From: Archangium sp.
GTDB taxonomy: Bacteria; Myxococcota; Myxococcia; Myxococcales; Myxococcaceae
Assembly (NCBI GenBank): GCA_016793585.1
Contig: JAEUJR010000134.1
Coordinates: forward strand, 1-38,323
Length of the DNA: 38,323 bases
Reading direction: 5' to 3'
The notes under the pieces are model-generated. The model did not search any database and was not told the DNA's origin. It saw only the letters and a program-made list of their open reading frames with translations. This document shows positions 24,976 to 34,394 of the stretch, one piece after another; the stretch's first letter is position 1; each line of letters begins with the position of its first letter. Made by a program: the position numbers and the translations under genes.

Positions 24976-25857
24976 ATGTTCGTCACTGGTCTCGTCATCG
25001 GCGTCTGCGCCGCGGTGTCGTGGAGCCTGCGCTCCTCGGCCGTCAGGGTTCCCGAAGGCCACGTCGGCATCATCATTCGGTTCGGCGCCGCCGAGCGTGA
25101 GGCCGGTGGTGCGCTCGCGACGCGTGGCCCCGGCCTGCACTTCAAGTGGCCGTGGGAGAAGGTCGTGCTCGTCTCGATGATGGAGCAGAAGCTCGAGCTG
25201 GCGGGTGAAGGCGCGATTCGCACCATGGCGGCCGATGGCACCGCGCTGCGCCTCGACGCGGCCCTTCGGTACCAGCCCAACCGCGCGATGCTCGAGCAGT
25301 TCCTCTTCGGGTTGCAGCGCCCGCTCGAGCACATCTCGACGCTCTTCACCTGTCTGTTGCGCAACGAGCTGGCGAACGTTCAAGCACACGCGAACCCGCC
25401 CGCGCACTCGGTCGCCGAGGCCCTGCCCCAGGAGGCAGGCAGCTATGCGCTCATTCGCCGTGAACGCGGGCTGCTCTCGACCCGCATCGCCGACTTCTGC
25501 AAGGCGCGCATCGGAGACGAGCACGGGGTGCAGTTCAACGCCGTCGACCTCACCGACATTCTGCCGCCCGACGAGCTGCGCGACGCGCTCAACGCGGTGA
25601 TGCAGGCCCGCTCGGCCGCCGAGGCGCACCACTACCGTGCCGAGAGCGAGTGCCGACAGCGCGTGCTCGAGGCCAGGCAGGGCGTCTCCATCGCGAAGGC
25701 GCGCGCGCAGGCTGCGGCCGACGAGCTCGACACGCTCGGGCGCGCGCTGGGGACGCTGAGGCAGAAGCAGGTGCTGGCCGACTACGTGCGCCGCCGCAAA
25801 GCCGAGGTGCTGGCCGAAGCGCGCCTGCTCTACGTGAACGACGGGGAGGCGCGATGA
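24976..25857 (+). CDS. SPFH/band-7 membrane protein (first of pair)
   Basis: A 293-residue stomatin/prohibitin/HflK-type protein. Residues 3-18 are a single N-terminal membrane segment; the SPFH domain starts at VPEGHVGIIIRFG and contains GPGLHFKWPWEKV, the usual PG-x-HF-x-P signature. The C-terminal 90 residues are a charged, Ala-rich helix (AAEAHHYRAESECRQRVLEARQG) that in this family drives ring or cage assembly. A GGAGAAG Shine-Dalgarno precedes ATG 24976, 15 bases after the transporter fusion. Its stop overlaps the next gene as ATGA. Members organise membrane microdomains and bind transporters or proteases. Confidence 0.88.
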   Translation: MFVTGLVIGVCAAVSWSLRSSAVRVPEGHVGIIIRFGAAEREAGGALATRGPGLHFKWPWEKVVLVSMMEQKLELAGEGAIRTMAADGTALRLDAALRYQPNRAMLEQFLFGLQRPLEHISTLFTCLLRNELANVQAHANPPAHSVAEALPQEAGSYALIRRERGLLSTRIADFCKARIGDEHGVQFNAVDLTDILPPDELRDALNAVMQARSAAEAHHYRAESECRQRVLEARQGVSIAKARAQAAADELDTLGRALGTLRQKQVLADYVRRRKAEVLAEARLLYVNDGEAR

Positions 25858-26762
25858 GCTCGCAAGCCACGCTGCAGCTGCTGCTGGGCGCGGGCGTCGG
25901 TGTCGGCGCCTTGTGGCTCGTGACGTTCCTCTTCCGCGCGATGACGGTGAGCGTCGACGACCGGCAGGTGGCGCTGGTGACGGTGTTCGGCAGGTTCACC
26001 CAGAAGCTCTCGCGGCCGGGGCTGCACGTCGTGCCCGGCAAGCTGTTCCCCTGGGTGAAGGTGCGGCACGTGTCGAAGGCGCGCGACTTTCGCTCGTACA
26101 AGGGCATTCACGTCAACGACAGCCGCGGCACCACCATGCTCGTCGACTTGTGGGTCGAGCTGCACCTCGTCGACTCGGTGAAGGCGCAGTTCGCCGTCAC
26201 CGACTGGGACCAGGCGCTGCAGAGCGTCGTCGCGCACGCGGCCATCTCGATTCTCGGCAAGAGCGACTTCCAGCAGGTGCTGCAAGACCGGCAGGAGCTG
26301 GGTGAGCGGCTACGCGCCGACATCGCGCGCGAGGCCGAGCGGTGGGGCCTGAGCATCGACAGCGCCTTCATTCAGCAGATCGAGCTGTTGCCCGAGGTCG
26401 CCAACGAGCTGTCGAACACCATCGCGGCGAGGCTGCAGCGCGCCACCGCCGAAATCGAGGCCACCGGTCGCCTCGAGGTCGCGCAGCTCGAGGCCGACAC
26501 GTCGCGAGAGGTGGCCACGCTCGTCGCCGACGCCCGCGCGCAGTACCCGCTCGCCATCGGCGCCGCGCTCGAGACGCTCAAGCAGACGCCCGAGGTGCTC
26601 GAGGCCTACCTCGAGCTGTACGAGCTCTCGCAACTTCGGCCCGGTCGCACGGTGGCCTTCCGTGGCTTCGAGGGCAAGCAGGCCCTGCGCTCGGCCGACG
26701 CGGCGATGCTGCAGGTGATGCCCGTCGACCAGGCTCCGCTCATCGACGGCTCGAAGCGGTGA
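25854..26762 (+). CDS. SPFH/band-7 membrane protein (second of pair)
   Basis: A 302-residue SPFH protein. A membrane segment at about residues 8-30 is followed by the band-7 core (DDRQVALVTVFGRF, RPGLHVVPGKLFPWVKV) and a helical region (EVANELSNTIAARLQRATAEIEATGRLEVAQ) typical of stomatin/slipin proteins. The ATGA overlap with the preceding SPFH gene and its own GGGGAGG Shine-Dalgarno imply stoichiometric co-translation, as with HflK and HflC. No NfeD partner or FtsH is adjacent. The two SPFH proteins share the fold but little obvious sequence, so they are probably hetero-oligomer partners. It is convergent with the following glutaredoxin gene, one base apart. Confidence 0.88.
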   Translation: MSSQATLQLLLGAGVGVGALWLVTFLFRAMTVSVDDRQVALVTVFGRFTQKLSRPGLHVVPGKLFPWVKVRHVSKARDFRSYKGIHVNDSRGTTMLVDLWVELHLVDSVKAQFAVTDWDQALQSVVAHAAISILGKSDFQQVLQDRQELGERLRADIAREAERWGLSIDSAFIQQIELLPEVANELSNTIAARLQRATAEIEATGRLEVAQLEADTSREVATLVADARAQYPLAIGAALETLKQTPEVLEAYLELYELSQLRPGRTVAFRGFEGKQALRSADAAMLQVMPVDQAPLIDGSKR

Positions 26763-26763
26763 G

Positions 26764-27606
26764 TCAGAGCGCCTGCTCGATGGCGCGCTGGTCGAACCCG
26801 AGAATCAGCTTCCCCTTCACGTCGAGCACGGGAACGCCCTGCGGCTGAACGCGCGCGGCGGCGGCCTTCTGGGCCAGCTCCTGCGCGGCGCCCGCGTCTT
26901 TCTCGACGTCTTTCTCGGTGAAGAACACGTTCTTCGCCTTGAGGAACGACTTGGCCTTGCGGCAGTACCCGCACCACGACGTCGTGTAGATGATGACGTC
27001 GCTCGTGTTCGCCGCCACGAAGGGCTCGGCCGACCGCTCGTTCGCGCGCGCCTTCGCCGCCAGCGCGATCTGCTTCTCGAGCGCCGCCACCGCGCTCTGG
27101 CTCGACTTCTTGTCGCTGAGCTCCTTCGTCGCCTTCGCCTTGAGCAGCTGCGCCTTCTTCGCGTCGGCGCCCGAGAGCTTCGCGGCGGCGAGTTGATCGA
27201 GCGCGAGCTGCCAGTCGGCGTTGTCGACGGCCATCTGCGCGCGCAGCAGGCGGGCCTGCGCGTTCTCGGGCTCCACCTCGATCCACGTCTCGCAGTACTT
27301 CTCGGCGGCCTCGAACTGCTGCTGCGAGAGCGACGTACGCGCGGCGGCCTCGAGCGCGGCGGGCTGCTTCGGGTCGAGCTTCAGCGCCATCTGCGCGAAC
27401 TGCAGGGCGAGCAGCTCGTCCTTCTTCTGGACTGCCGCCTTCGCGGCGTCACCCAGCAGCGCGGCGGCCTTTGGCTTGTCGTCACCGCCGAACGTCTGCC
27501 CGTCGAGCGCGAACAGCACGTCGTCGAGCTTGCCGGCCTTCAGGTGGCCCTGGGCGGTCTCGAGCGGCGAGGCGGCGAGAGCGAGCAGCAGCAGGAGAGA
27601 GCGCAT
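26764..27606 (-). CDS. Periplasmic TPR protein with C-terminal glutaredoxin domain
   Basis: A 280-residue protein with a signal peptide (MRSLLLLLALAASP). Residues about 17-140 are helical hairpins of the TPR type (LLALQFAQMALKLDPKQPAALEAAART, EKYCETWIEVEPENAQARLLRA). Residues 203-280 are a glutaredoxin fold with the redox motif WC212-G-Y-C215 and the cis-proline region QGVPVLDV, ending in the GFDQ-type glutathione-side segment. Export of a glutaredoxin is unusual; it may reduce or isomerise envelope disulfides bound by the TPR part. The dyad at 27604-27626 covers its start codon. Confidence 0.85.
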   Translation of the reverse strand: MRSLLLLLALAASPLETAQGHLKAGKLDDVLFALDGQTFGGDDKPKAAALLGDAAKAAVQKKDELLALQFAQMALKLDPKQPAALEAAARTSLSQQQFEAAEKYCETWIEVEPENAQARLLRAQMAVDNADWQLALDQLAAAKLSGADAKKAQLLKAKATKELSDKKSSQSAVAALEKQIALAAKARANERSAEPFVAANTSDVIIYTTSWCGYCRKAKSFLKAKNVFFTEKDVEKDAGAAQELAQKAAAARVQPQGVPVLDVKGKLILGFDQRAIEQAL

Positions 27607-27626
27607 GGCGTGAACGGTACGCCATG
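27604..27626 (-). promoter_or_regulatory. 8-bp inverted repeat covering the start codon of the glutaredoxin gene
   Basis: CATGGCGT (27604-27611) and ACGCCATG (27619-27626) are perfectly complementary with a seven-base spacer. On the minus-strand mRNA the start codon lies in the 3' arm, so folding would hide it. It could also be an operator shared with the divergent rtcB gene. Confidence 0.4.
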
Positions 27627-27670
27627 GCAGGCTCGGCGTCAGGCGCGAGCGCAGCAGCCGTCTCGAAGGC

Positions 27671-27677
27671 CGGAGGG
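27671..27677 (+). promoter_or_regulatory. Shine-Dalgarno CGGAGGG for rtcB
   Basis: CGGAGGG about seven bases before ATG 27685, fixing that start within a frame that is open far upstream. Confidence 0.6.
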
Positions 27678-27684
27678 TTCACCC

Positions 27685-29019
27685 ATGTCGTGGAAGTCGA
27701 CGCTCGTGCAGAACGGCCCCGGTCACTGGGTGCTCCCGAAGTCGAAGCAGATGCGCTGTGACGCGCACCTCTTCCTCTCCGACGAGCTGCTCAACGGCGA
27801 CGAGGGCGTGGAAGAGAACGTCTTCGACCAGGTCGTCAACGCCTGCTCGTTTCCTGGCGCCACGCGTGTCGTGCTGACCCCCGACTGCCACGTCGGCTAC
27901 GGCGTGCCCATCGGCACGGCCATCGAGACCGAAGGCACGCTGCTGCCGACCGCGGCGGGCTACGACATCGGCTGCGGAATGGTGCAGCTGAAGACCTCGC
28001 TCACCTGGGCCGACGTGGCCGACAAGGACAAGCGCCGCCTGTGGATCGACGAGGTCACCCGTCGCATCGGCATCGGCGTCGGTCAGTCGAGCGGCCGCAA
28101 GCTGGGCGCGAAGCTGCTGCCCGAGGTGATTCGTCACGGCGCGAAGGCGCTTGGGCACTCGCACGACGTCGCCGAGCGCGCGTCGATTCCCGTCGAAGAC
28201 GATCGCGTCGACGTGCCCGCGCGCGCATGGGACAAGCGCAACCAGCTGGGTAGCCTCGGCGGCGGCAACCACTTCTGCGAGATGCAGGTCGACGACGAGC
28301 AGCGCGTGTGGGTCATGCTGCACACGGGCAGCCGCGGCTTCGGCTGGAACATCGCCAAGCAGTTCTTCGTCGCGGGCGCCGAGGCGCTCGGCCTCGTCGG
28401 TGGTCGTCACGAAGACCACGTCTGGTTCGACGCCGACTCCGCCATGGGCAAGGCGTACTGGAACCTGCACAACATGGCGGCCAACTTCGCCATCGCGAAC
28501 CGCATCATCATCGGCGAGGCCGTGTGCGAAGCCCTCGAGCACGTCTTCGGTGGCGAGGCGCGCGTGTATTACGAGATCTCCCACAACCTCATTCAGAAGG
28601 AGTCGGGCCGCTTCATCGCCCGCAAGGGCGCGACCCGCGCGTTCCCGGCGAAGCACCCCGCGCTGAAGGGCACGGCGTGGGAAACGACCGGCCACCCGAT
28701 TCTCATTCCCGGCTCGATGGAGACCGGCTCGGCCATTCTCTTCGCCGAGGCGGGAGCGGCTGAATCGCTCTACTCCGTCAACCACGGCGCCGGCCGCCGC
28801 CTGTCCCGGAACGCGGCGAAGCGCGAGCTCTCGCAGAAGGACACCGACCTGCGCATGGCTCGCCTGGGCGTGCTGCTCAACACCCGCAACACGCCGCTCG
28901 ACGAGTCGGGCCCCTGTTACAAAGACCTCGAGCAGGTGCTGGGCGCGGTCGAGCTCGCCGGCCTCGCGAAGGTGAACCGCCGCCTGCGCCCGGTCGCCTG
29001 CATCAAGGGCAACGACTGA
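27685..29019 (+). CDS. rtcB: RtcB family RNA ligase
   Basis: A 444-residue RtcB protein, the GTP- and Mn2+-dependent ligase that joins RNA 2',3'-cyclic phosphate (or 3'-phosphate) and 5'-hydroxyl ends in tRNA and RNA repair. Catalytic elements are in order: metal Cys68 in D67-C68-H69 (DCHVGYG), GGGNHFCE and LHTGSRGFG with metal His residues, SHNLIQKES, and the GMP-accepting His367 in VNHGAGRRLSR. Length matches the bacterial subgroup. It is not accompanied by rtcA, rtcR or archease, so sigma54/RtcR-type control is not evident. The divergent neighbour is the periplasmic glutaredoxin. Confidence 0.94.
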   Translation: MSWKSTLVQNGPGHWVLPKSKQMRCDAHLFLSDELLNGDEGVEENVFDQVVNACSFPGATRVVLTPDCHVGYGVPIGTAIETEGTLLPTAAGYDIGCGMVQLKTSLTWADVADKDKRRLWIDEVTRRIGIGVGQSSGRKLGAKLLPEVIRHGAKALGHSHDVAERASIPVEDDRVDVPARAWDKRNQLGSLGGGNHFCEMQVDDEQRVWVMLHTGSRGFGWNIAKQFFVAGAEALGLVGGRHEDHVWFDADSAMGKAYWNLHNMAANFAIANRIIIGEAVCEALEHVFGGEARVYYEISHNLIQKESGRFIARKGATRAFPAKHPALKGTAWETTGHPILIPGSMETGSAILFAEAGAAESLYSVNHGAGRRLSRNAAKRELSQKDTDLRMARLGVLLNTRNTPLDESGPCYKDLEQVLGAVELAGLAKVNRRLRPVACIKGND

Positions 29020-29035
29020 ACGACCTTCTTCACCG

Positions 29036-29050
29036 TGGCGCGAATCGTGC
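29036..29050 (+). promoter_or_regulatory. Sigma54-like promoter candidate upstream of the sigma/kinase pair
   Basis: TGGCGC, five bases, GTGC matches the -24/-12 pattern TGGCRC-N5-TTGC with one mismatch. A start near 29062 would leave a leader of about 70 bases before ATG 29134. A single match in GC-rich DNA is weak evidence. Confidence 0.25.
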
Positions 29051-29133
29051 GGTGACAAGAGATTCGGTGGGGCAGATGGGGTGTGGGCTGATCTGGGGTG
29101 GCGGTGCGGCCAGAGTCCGTCGACAATGGCCGC

Positions 29134-29644
29134 ATGGGTGGGTTCCCGGCGTCGGTGCAGGCCGCGTACGAGCAGCATCGCAGCGCCGTGTTCCGGCGGT
29201 GTCAGACGCTGCTCAAAGACCCTGCCCTCGCCGAAGACGCCACCCAGGACGTCTTCATGAAGCTCGCGGCCAACCAGCACCGGCTGCAGAACCCGCAGGC
29301 GCAGCTCGCGTGGCTGCTCCAGACGGCGACGAACCACTGCCTCACCATGATGCGTGGGCGTGGCCGCACCGACTCGCTCGAGGCGCGCGCCGAAGGTGAT
29401 GGAGAAGGCCCGGGTGATCAGGGCCCCTCCGAGCGCCTCACCGGGCAGTACGAGGCGCGCGACTTCTCGCGCAAGCTGCTCGAAGAGCTCGGCACCGTGT
29501 CTCGTGACATCGCCCTCTCGGTGCTCGCGGGTGAAGAAGAGCGGCAAGACGTCGCAGCCAAGCTGAAGGTGTCGAGGAAGACGGTGACGCGAAAGCTCCA
29601 GCGCATCTCGGAGCGCGCGAAACAATTGCTGACCCGAAAGCGCG

Positions 29645-29652
<8 letters not shown>
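29134..29652 (+). CDS. ECF-like sigma70-family factor
   Basis: A 172-residue two-domain sigma factor. Region 2 spans about residues 8-75 (AYEQHRSAVFRRCQTLLKD, then AEDATQDVFMKLA, the conserved region 2.2 acidic patch, and AWLLQTATNHCLTMMR). A polar linker leads to a region 4 helix-turn-helix (RQDVAAKLKVSRKTVTRKLQRI), somewhat divergent from typical ECF region 4. ATG 29134 is preferred because it starts just before region 2; in-frame GTG codons upstream at 29098 and 29104 are alternatives. Its 3' end overlaps the kinase gene by eight bases, so both are made together. Confidence 0.8.
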
Positions 29653-31003
<1,351 letters not shown>

Positions 31004-32359
31004 TCACCCCTCGTCGCTGGTGGTGATGCCGAGCCGGCGCAGCATGCGGTGCACCGACTGACGAGGCAGCCCCGCCCGCTGCGCAGCTCGCGTCACCACG
31101 CCGTTGGCCGCCTTGAGGTGCTCGAGCAGGTACGTCTTCTCGAAGCTCTCGAGCACCCGGTCTTTCGCCTCGTGGTACGGCAGCGACAGCAGCTGCTGTG
31201 ACATCTCGCTGCGCAGCCGCCCGCCGCTCGCTTCGTCACCGCCCGAGTCGAGGTTCTTGCCCAGCGCGCGGGCGATCGCGCTCGAGCCCAGGTCGGGGAA
31301 CGCGGCCAGCCGCTCGAGCACGCTGCGCAGCTCACGAACGTTGCCCGGCCAGTCGTGGCGCGTGAGCATCTCGACCGTCTCGTCCGACAGCGGCGTTCCA
31401 CTGCGCGCCTTCGACTCGAAGTGCCGCACCAGCTGCGGAATGTCTTCGGGGCGCTCGCGCAGCGGCGGCACCCGCACGCGGAAGACCGAGAGGCGGAAGC
31501 TCAAGTCCTCCCTGAAGCGGCCGGCCTTCACCTCGGCGTCGAGGTCTTTCTGGGTCGAGGCGATGACGCGCACGTCGACCTTCGCCATGCCGCCCTGACC
31601 CGGACGTTTGAACTCCTTCGTCTCGAGCGCGCGCAACAGCCTCGCCTGCAGCGCGTTCGACAGGTCGGTCACCTCGTCGAGGTACAGCGTGCCGCCGTCG
31701 GCCTCTTCGAGCGCTCCCGGCCGCGCGATGGGCTTGGCCGACGAGACGTCGTGGCCGAACAGGTCCGACTCCATCAACGCCTCGTTCGACGCGCCGAGGT
31801 CGACGACGATGAACGGGCCTTCGCGCCGCGAGCTGCGCTCGTGAATGGCGCGCGCGAGCACCTCTTTCCCGGTGCCGGCTTCACCCTCGAGCACGATGGG
31901 CGACTCGGTGGTGGCCGCGCGCTCGAGCAGGGCGAACACCCGGCGCATGACGAGGCTCTTGCCCAGCACCTCGCCGAAGCGCTCGTGCACCGACAACGGC
32001 CACTGCACCTCGGAGCGCTCGGGCTCGAAGCGCAGCTCGTTGCGGCCCACCGTGAAGCGCGTCTTGTCGGTGAGCCGCGCGTCGAGCACCTGCACGCCTT
32101 CGATGAAGACGCCGTTGGTGCTGCGCAGGTCGCGAAGGCGGTAGCCCCCGGGGCCGCCCGACAGCTCCATGTGCCGGCGCGACACCGACGGGTCCATCAA
32201 GCGCAGCTGGCACGACTCGTCACTGCCGACGACGACGGTCTGCCCCTCGAGCGCCACCTCGGCGCCCTTGTCGGGGCCCTTCACCACCGAGAGCTTCGCG
32301 CGGGGAAAACGCGCGACGTCTGCCTGCAGGACTTCGGTCATCTGGTCGAGCGGAGCCAT
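31004..32359 (-). CDS. FHA-AAA+-Fis sigma54-type regulator lacking GAFTGA
   Basis: A 451-residue regulator. Residues about 22-115 are an FHA domain ([31 protein letters not shown]), which binds phosphothreonine. Residues about 130-350 are a sigma54-interaction AAA+ module with Walker A GEAGTGKE (K165), Walker [10 protein letters not shown], and the arginine-finger regions [21 protein letters not shown]. The C terminus has a Fis-type helix-turn-helix ([24 protein letters not shown]). Between LFGHD204 and ARPGALEE the GAFTGA loop is replaced by VSSAKPI, so contact with sigma54 is doubtful. Its stop touches that of the convergent kinase gene. Confidence 0.9.
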   Translation of the reverse strand: MAPLDQMTEVLQADVARFPRAKLSVVKGPDKGAEVALEGQTVVVGSDESCQLRLMDPSVSRRHMELSGGPGGYRLRDLRSTNGVFIEGVQVLDARLTDKTRFTVGRNELRFEPERSEVQWPLSVHERFGEVLGKSLVMRRVFALLERAATTESPIVLEGEAGTGKEVLARAIHERSSRREGPFIVVDLGASNEALMESDLFGHDVSSAKPIARPGALEEADGGTLYLDEVTDLSNALQARLLRALETKEFKRPGQGGMAKVDVRVIASTQKDLDAEVKAGRFREDLSFRLSVFRVRVPPLRERPEDIPQLVRHFESKARSGTPLSDETVEMLTRHDWPGNVRELRSVLERLAAFPDLGSSAIARALGKNLDSGGDEASGGRLRSEMSQQLLSLPYHEAKDRVLESFEKTYLLEHLKAANGVVTRAAQRAGLPRQSVHRMLRRLGITTSDEG

Positions 32360-32398
32360 GGAGCCCCGAAGGTAGCCCGCCGCGCTCGAACCGTCGCG

Positions 32399-33442
32399 CT
32401 ACCAGCGCACGTCCTGGTCTTCGGCGACGCCGGGCAGGTCGGTGAGGGTGTACTCGCGGCCGCCGTGACGCAGCACGCCGCTCCATCTTCCGATGGGCTG
32501 CGAGAAGCGGCTGACGACGAGCTTCAGGTCGCGGTGCTCCTGGTGCACGGCGATGGGTCTGAACTCGAGCTCGAGCGCGCCGTCGGTGGTGTGCACGCTC
32601 CAGCGCTCGAGCACGTCGGCCTTGTTCCAGGTGAAGCGCGCACGCCCGACGGGAATCAGTTCGCGGCCCAGCCACACGGCGTTCTCGTTCACGTCGTCGC
32701 GCGCCTCGTTGAACCCTTCGACGAGGTTGATGCCGATGGGCGTGCCGTCATCGAGCCGCCCGCACGCGAAGGCCCAGCGCCAGGCCGTGTGCCGCGCGAG
32801 CAGGCCGAAGGTGCTGTCGAGCCCGCCCACGGCGCCGTCGAGGTTGAACGACTTGCCTCCCGCGCGAAGCCTGCCGAAGCCCAGCAGCCCCGCCCACTTC
32901 TGCGTGACGTTCACGATGCCGCCGTCGACGGGCGCGAGGACGGTGAGCGCAGGCGCGGCGCCAGCGGCGAGCAGGCTCCAGTCGGCCTCGAGTGAGCGGC
33001 CGCCCACCGGCAGCCCGATGCGCGTCGAGACGTGAAAGCGCTCGTCGCCGAAGGGGCGCTTCGCCGAGAGCTGCGCGAGCGGGTGCCGGAAGGCGACGTC
33101 GAGGCCGGGGCCGGGGTGGTCCGACACCTTCACCAGCGGTCGCGGCGGGCCCATGAACGTCGCGTCGGCGAGCACGCGGTTGGTGCCGAGGTCGACGGCC
33201 ATCGCGAACGCATTCGACGAGTAGTTCACGTCGACGACCGCGAAGAAGGTGGCGACCTCCTTCGTGGCGACGAACGCGTAGAGCCACTTCTTGTGCGTCT
33301 TGAGGCGCTCGACGGGGCCGGGAGCGTACGCACCTTTGAGGTCGTCGAAGCGCACCACCTCGAGCCCGCCCTCCCAGGTGCCGTAGCGGGGCGCGCCTCC
33401 AGCGTCGGTGAGCGTCGACGGGCACGGCGGGAGCGTGGACAT
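32399..33442 (-). CDS. DUF2804 family protein
   Basis: A 347-residue soluble protein of the DUF2804 family, whose function is unknown. Recognisable family features are the Trp/Gly-rich beta segments (WLYAFVATKEVATFFAVVDVNYSSNAF near the start, SFNLDGAVGGLDSTFGLLARHTAWRWAFACG in the middle, GINLVEGFNEARDDVNENAVWLGREL and WNKADVLERWSVHTTDG towards the end). The layout resembles lipocalin-like two-barrel proteins (as in hydroxyneurosporene synthase CrtC), an inference. Start ATG 33442 is preferred to one at 33529, as the family begins soon after it. No signal peptide. Stands alone. Confidence 0.82.
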   Translation of the reverse strand: MSTLPPCPSTLTDAGGAPRYGTWEGGLEVVRFDDLKGAYAPGPVERLKTHKKWLYAFVATKEVATFFAVVDVNYSSNAFAMAVDLGTNRVLADATFMGPPRPLVKVSDHPGPGLDVAFRHPLAQLSAKRPFGDERFHVSTRIGLPVGGRSLEADWSLLAAGAAPALTVLAPVDGGIVNVTQKWAGLLGFGRLRAGGKSFNLDGAVGGLDSTFGLLARHTAWRWAFACGRLDDGTPIGINLVEGFNEARDDVNENAVWLGRELIPVGRARFTWNKADVLERWSVHTTDGALELEFRPIAVHQEHRDLKLVVSRFSQPIGRWSGVLRHGGREYTLTDLPGVAEDQDVRW

Positions 33443-33540
33443 GGCTCGATGGTAGGCACCCCCGCACGTGCCCGCCAGCACGCGCCTCGTCGCAGTGACC
33501 ATGGCGTGACCCGTACCGGCCTTGCTCAAATGGCTTGCCT

Positions 33541-34332
33541 ATGCGCGCCGCTCTCCTGCTCCTCGCCCTCGCTGCTGGAAAGACCGACCCCGCCCTCGTG
33601 GGCACCTGGCTGCTCGCCGGTCAGCCGTTCATGACACTCGCCGCCAACGGCACCGGCACCATGGAGGACGGAAAGCTGAAGTGGAGCGCCGACGGCAAGA
33701 ACCTCGTCATCACCGACGACGAAGACGGCGTCGACAAGGCCCAGTACCAGGTGAGCGGTGACACGCTGACGCTCACGCTCGGTGGGGTGCCGCTGCAGCT
33801 CTCGCGCGCGGGCAAGGGCGTGAAGGTCGAGAAGGCTGGCAAGCTCTCGAAGGCGGCGAACAAGCAGAGCGAGGCCGACGCCGACGCCGAGGCGCTCGCC
33901 GAAGCGCAGCAGCTGCTCAACCAACAACAGGCGCGCGGGGCCCAGGCCCAGCCGGCCGCCAGAGGCGCTCCGGTGCGCGGCGCGGCGGGCAACGACCAGC
34001 TCAGCCAGCTGCTCATGTCGAGCGCGTGGTGCTGGCTCAAGTACGCGAGCGGCAACACCTACCAGGAGCGCATCGTCTTCTCGCCCAACGGCACCTGGTC
34101 GTCGAACAAGGAGTCAGAGATCTACGGCAGCAACCAGTACGCCGGCACCAGCGCGCACTCGGTCGGCAGCAGCGGCGCGCAGGGGCAGTGGGCGGTGAAG
34201 GGCGGCCAGCTGTACCTGTCGGACCCTCCCGAGACGCCGCAGCTGGTGCCGGTGCCGCTGCAAATCACCCGCAACTCCAACGGCGCCCCCATCATCACCG
34301 CCGACGGTCGGGAGTACTCGCAGTGCAATTGA
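33541..34332 (+). CDS. Exported protein with a Glu/Ala/Gln-rich linker, unknown function
   Basis: A 263-residue protein with a signal peptide (MRAALLLLALAAG). The N-terminal 90 residues (ALVGTWLLAGQPFMTLAANGTGTM) look like a lipocalin-type beta barrel, as in small extracytoplasmic proteins that begin with a GTW motif. Residues about 105-150 are a charged, Ala/Gln-rich coil (EADADAEALAEAQQLLNQQQ). The C-terminal 115 residues form a second beta-rich domain that ends in Cys-Asn. The ATG 33541 is preferred over an in-frame TTG at 33535. Family not recognised. Confidence 0.7.
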   Translation: MRAALLLLALAAGKTDPALVGTWLLAGQPFMTLAANGTGTMEDGKLKWSADGKNLVITDDEDGVDKAQYQVSGDTLTLTLGGVPLQLSRAGKGVKVEKAGKLSKAANKQSEADADAEALAEAQQLLNQQQARGAQAQPAARGAPVRGAAGNDQLSQLLMSSAWCWLKYASGNTYQERIVFSPNGTWSSNKESEIYGSNQYAGTSAHSVGSSGAQGQWAVKGGQLYLSDPPETPQLVPVPLQITRNSNGAPIITADGREYSQCN

Positions 34333-34394
34333 CCTGAGCGGCGCTGCCCAATCGGTGGGTTGCCGGGCGCGCGGTCAGCCTTAGCCGTAAGGGC

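Noticed and set aside
22888..25632. A very long open frame (over 900 codons) on the minus strand
   Set aside because: It is antisense to the SulP fusion and SPFH genes, with a His/Arg/Glu-rich composition typical of the complement of GC-rich coding DNA and no recognisable domain.
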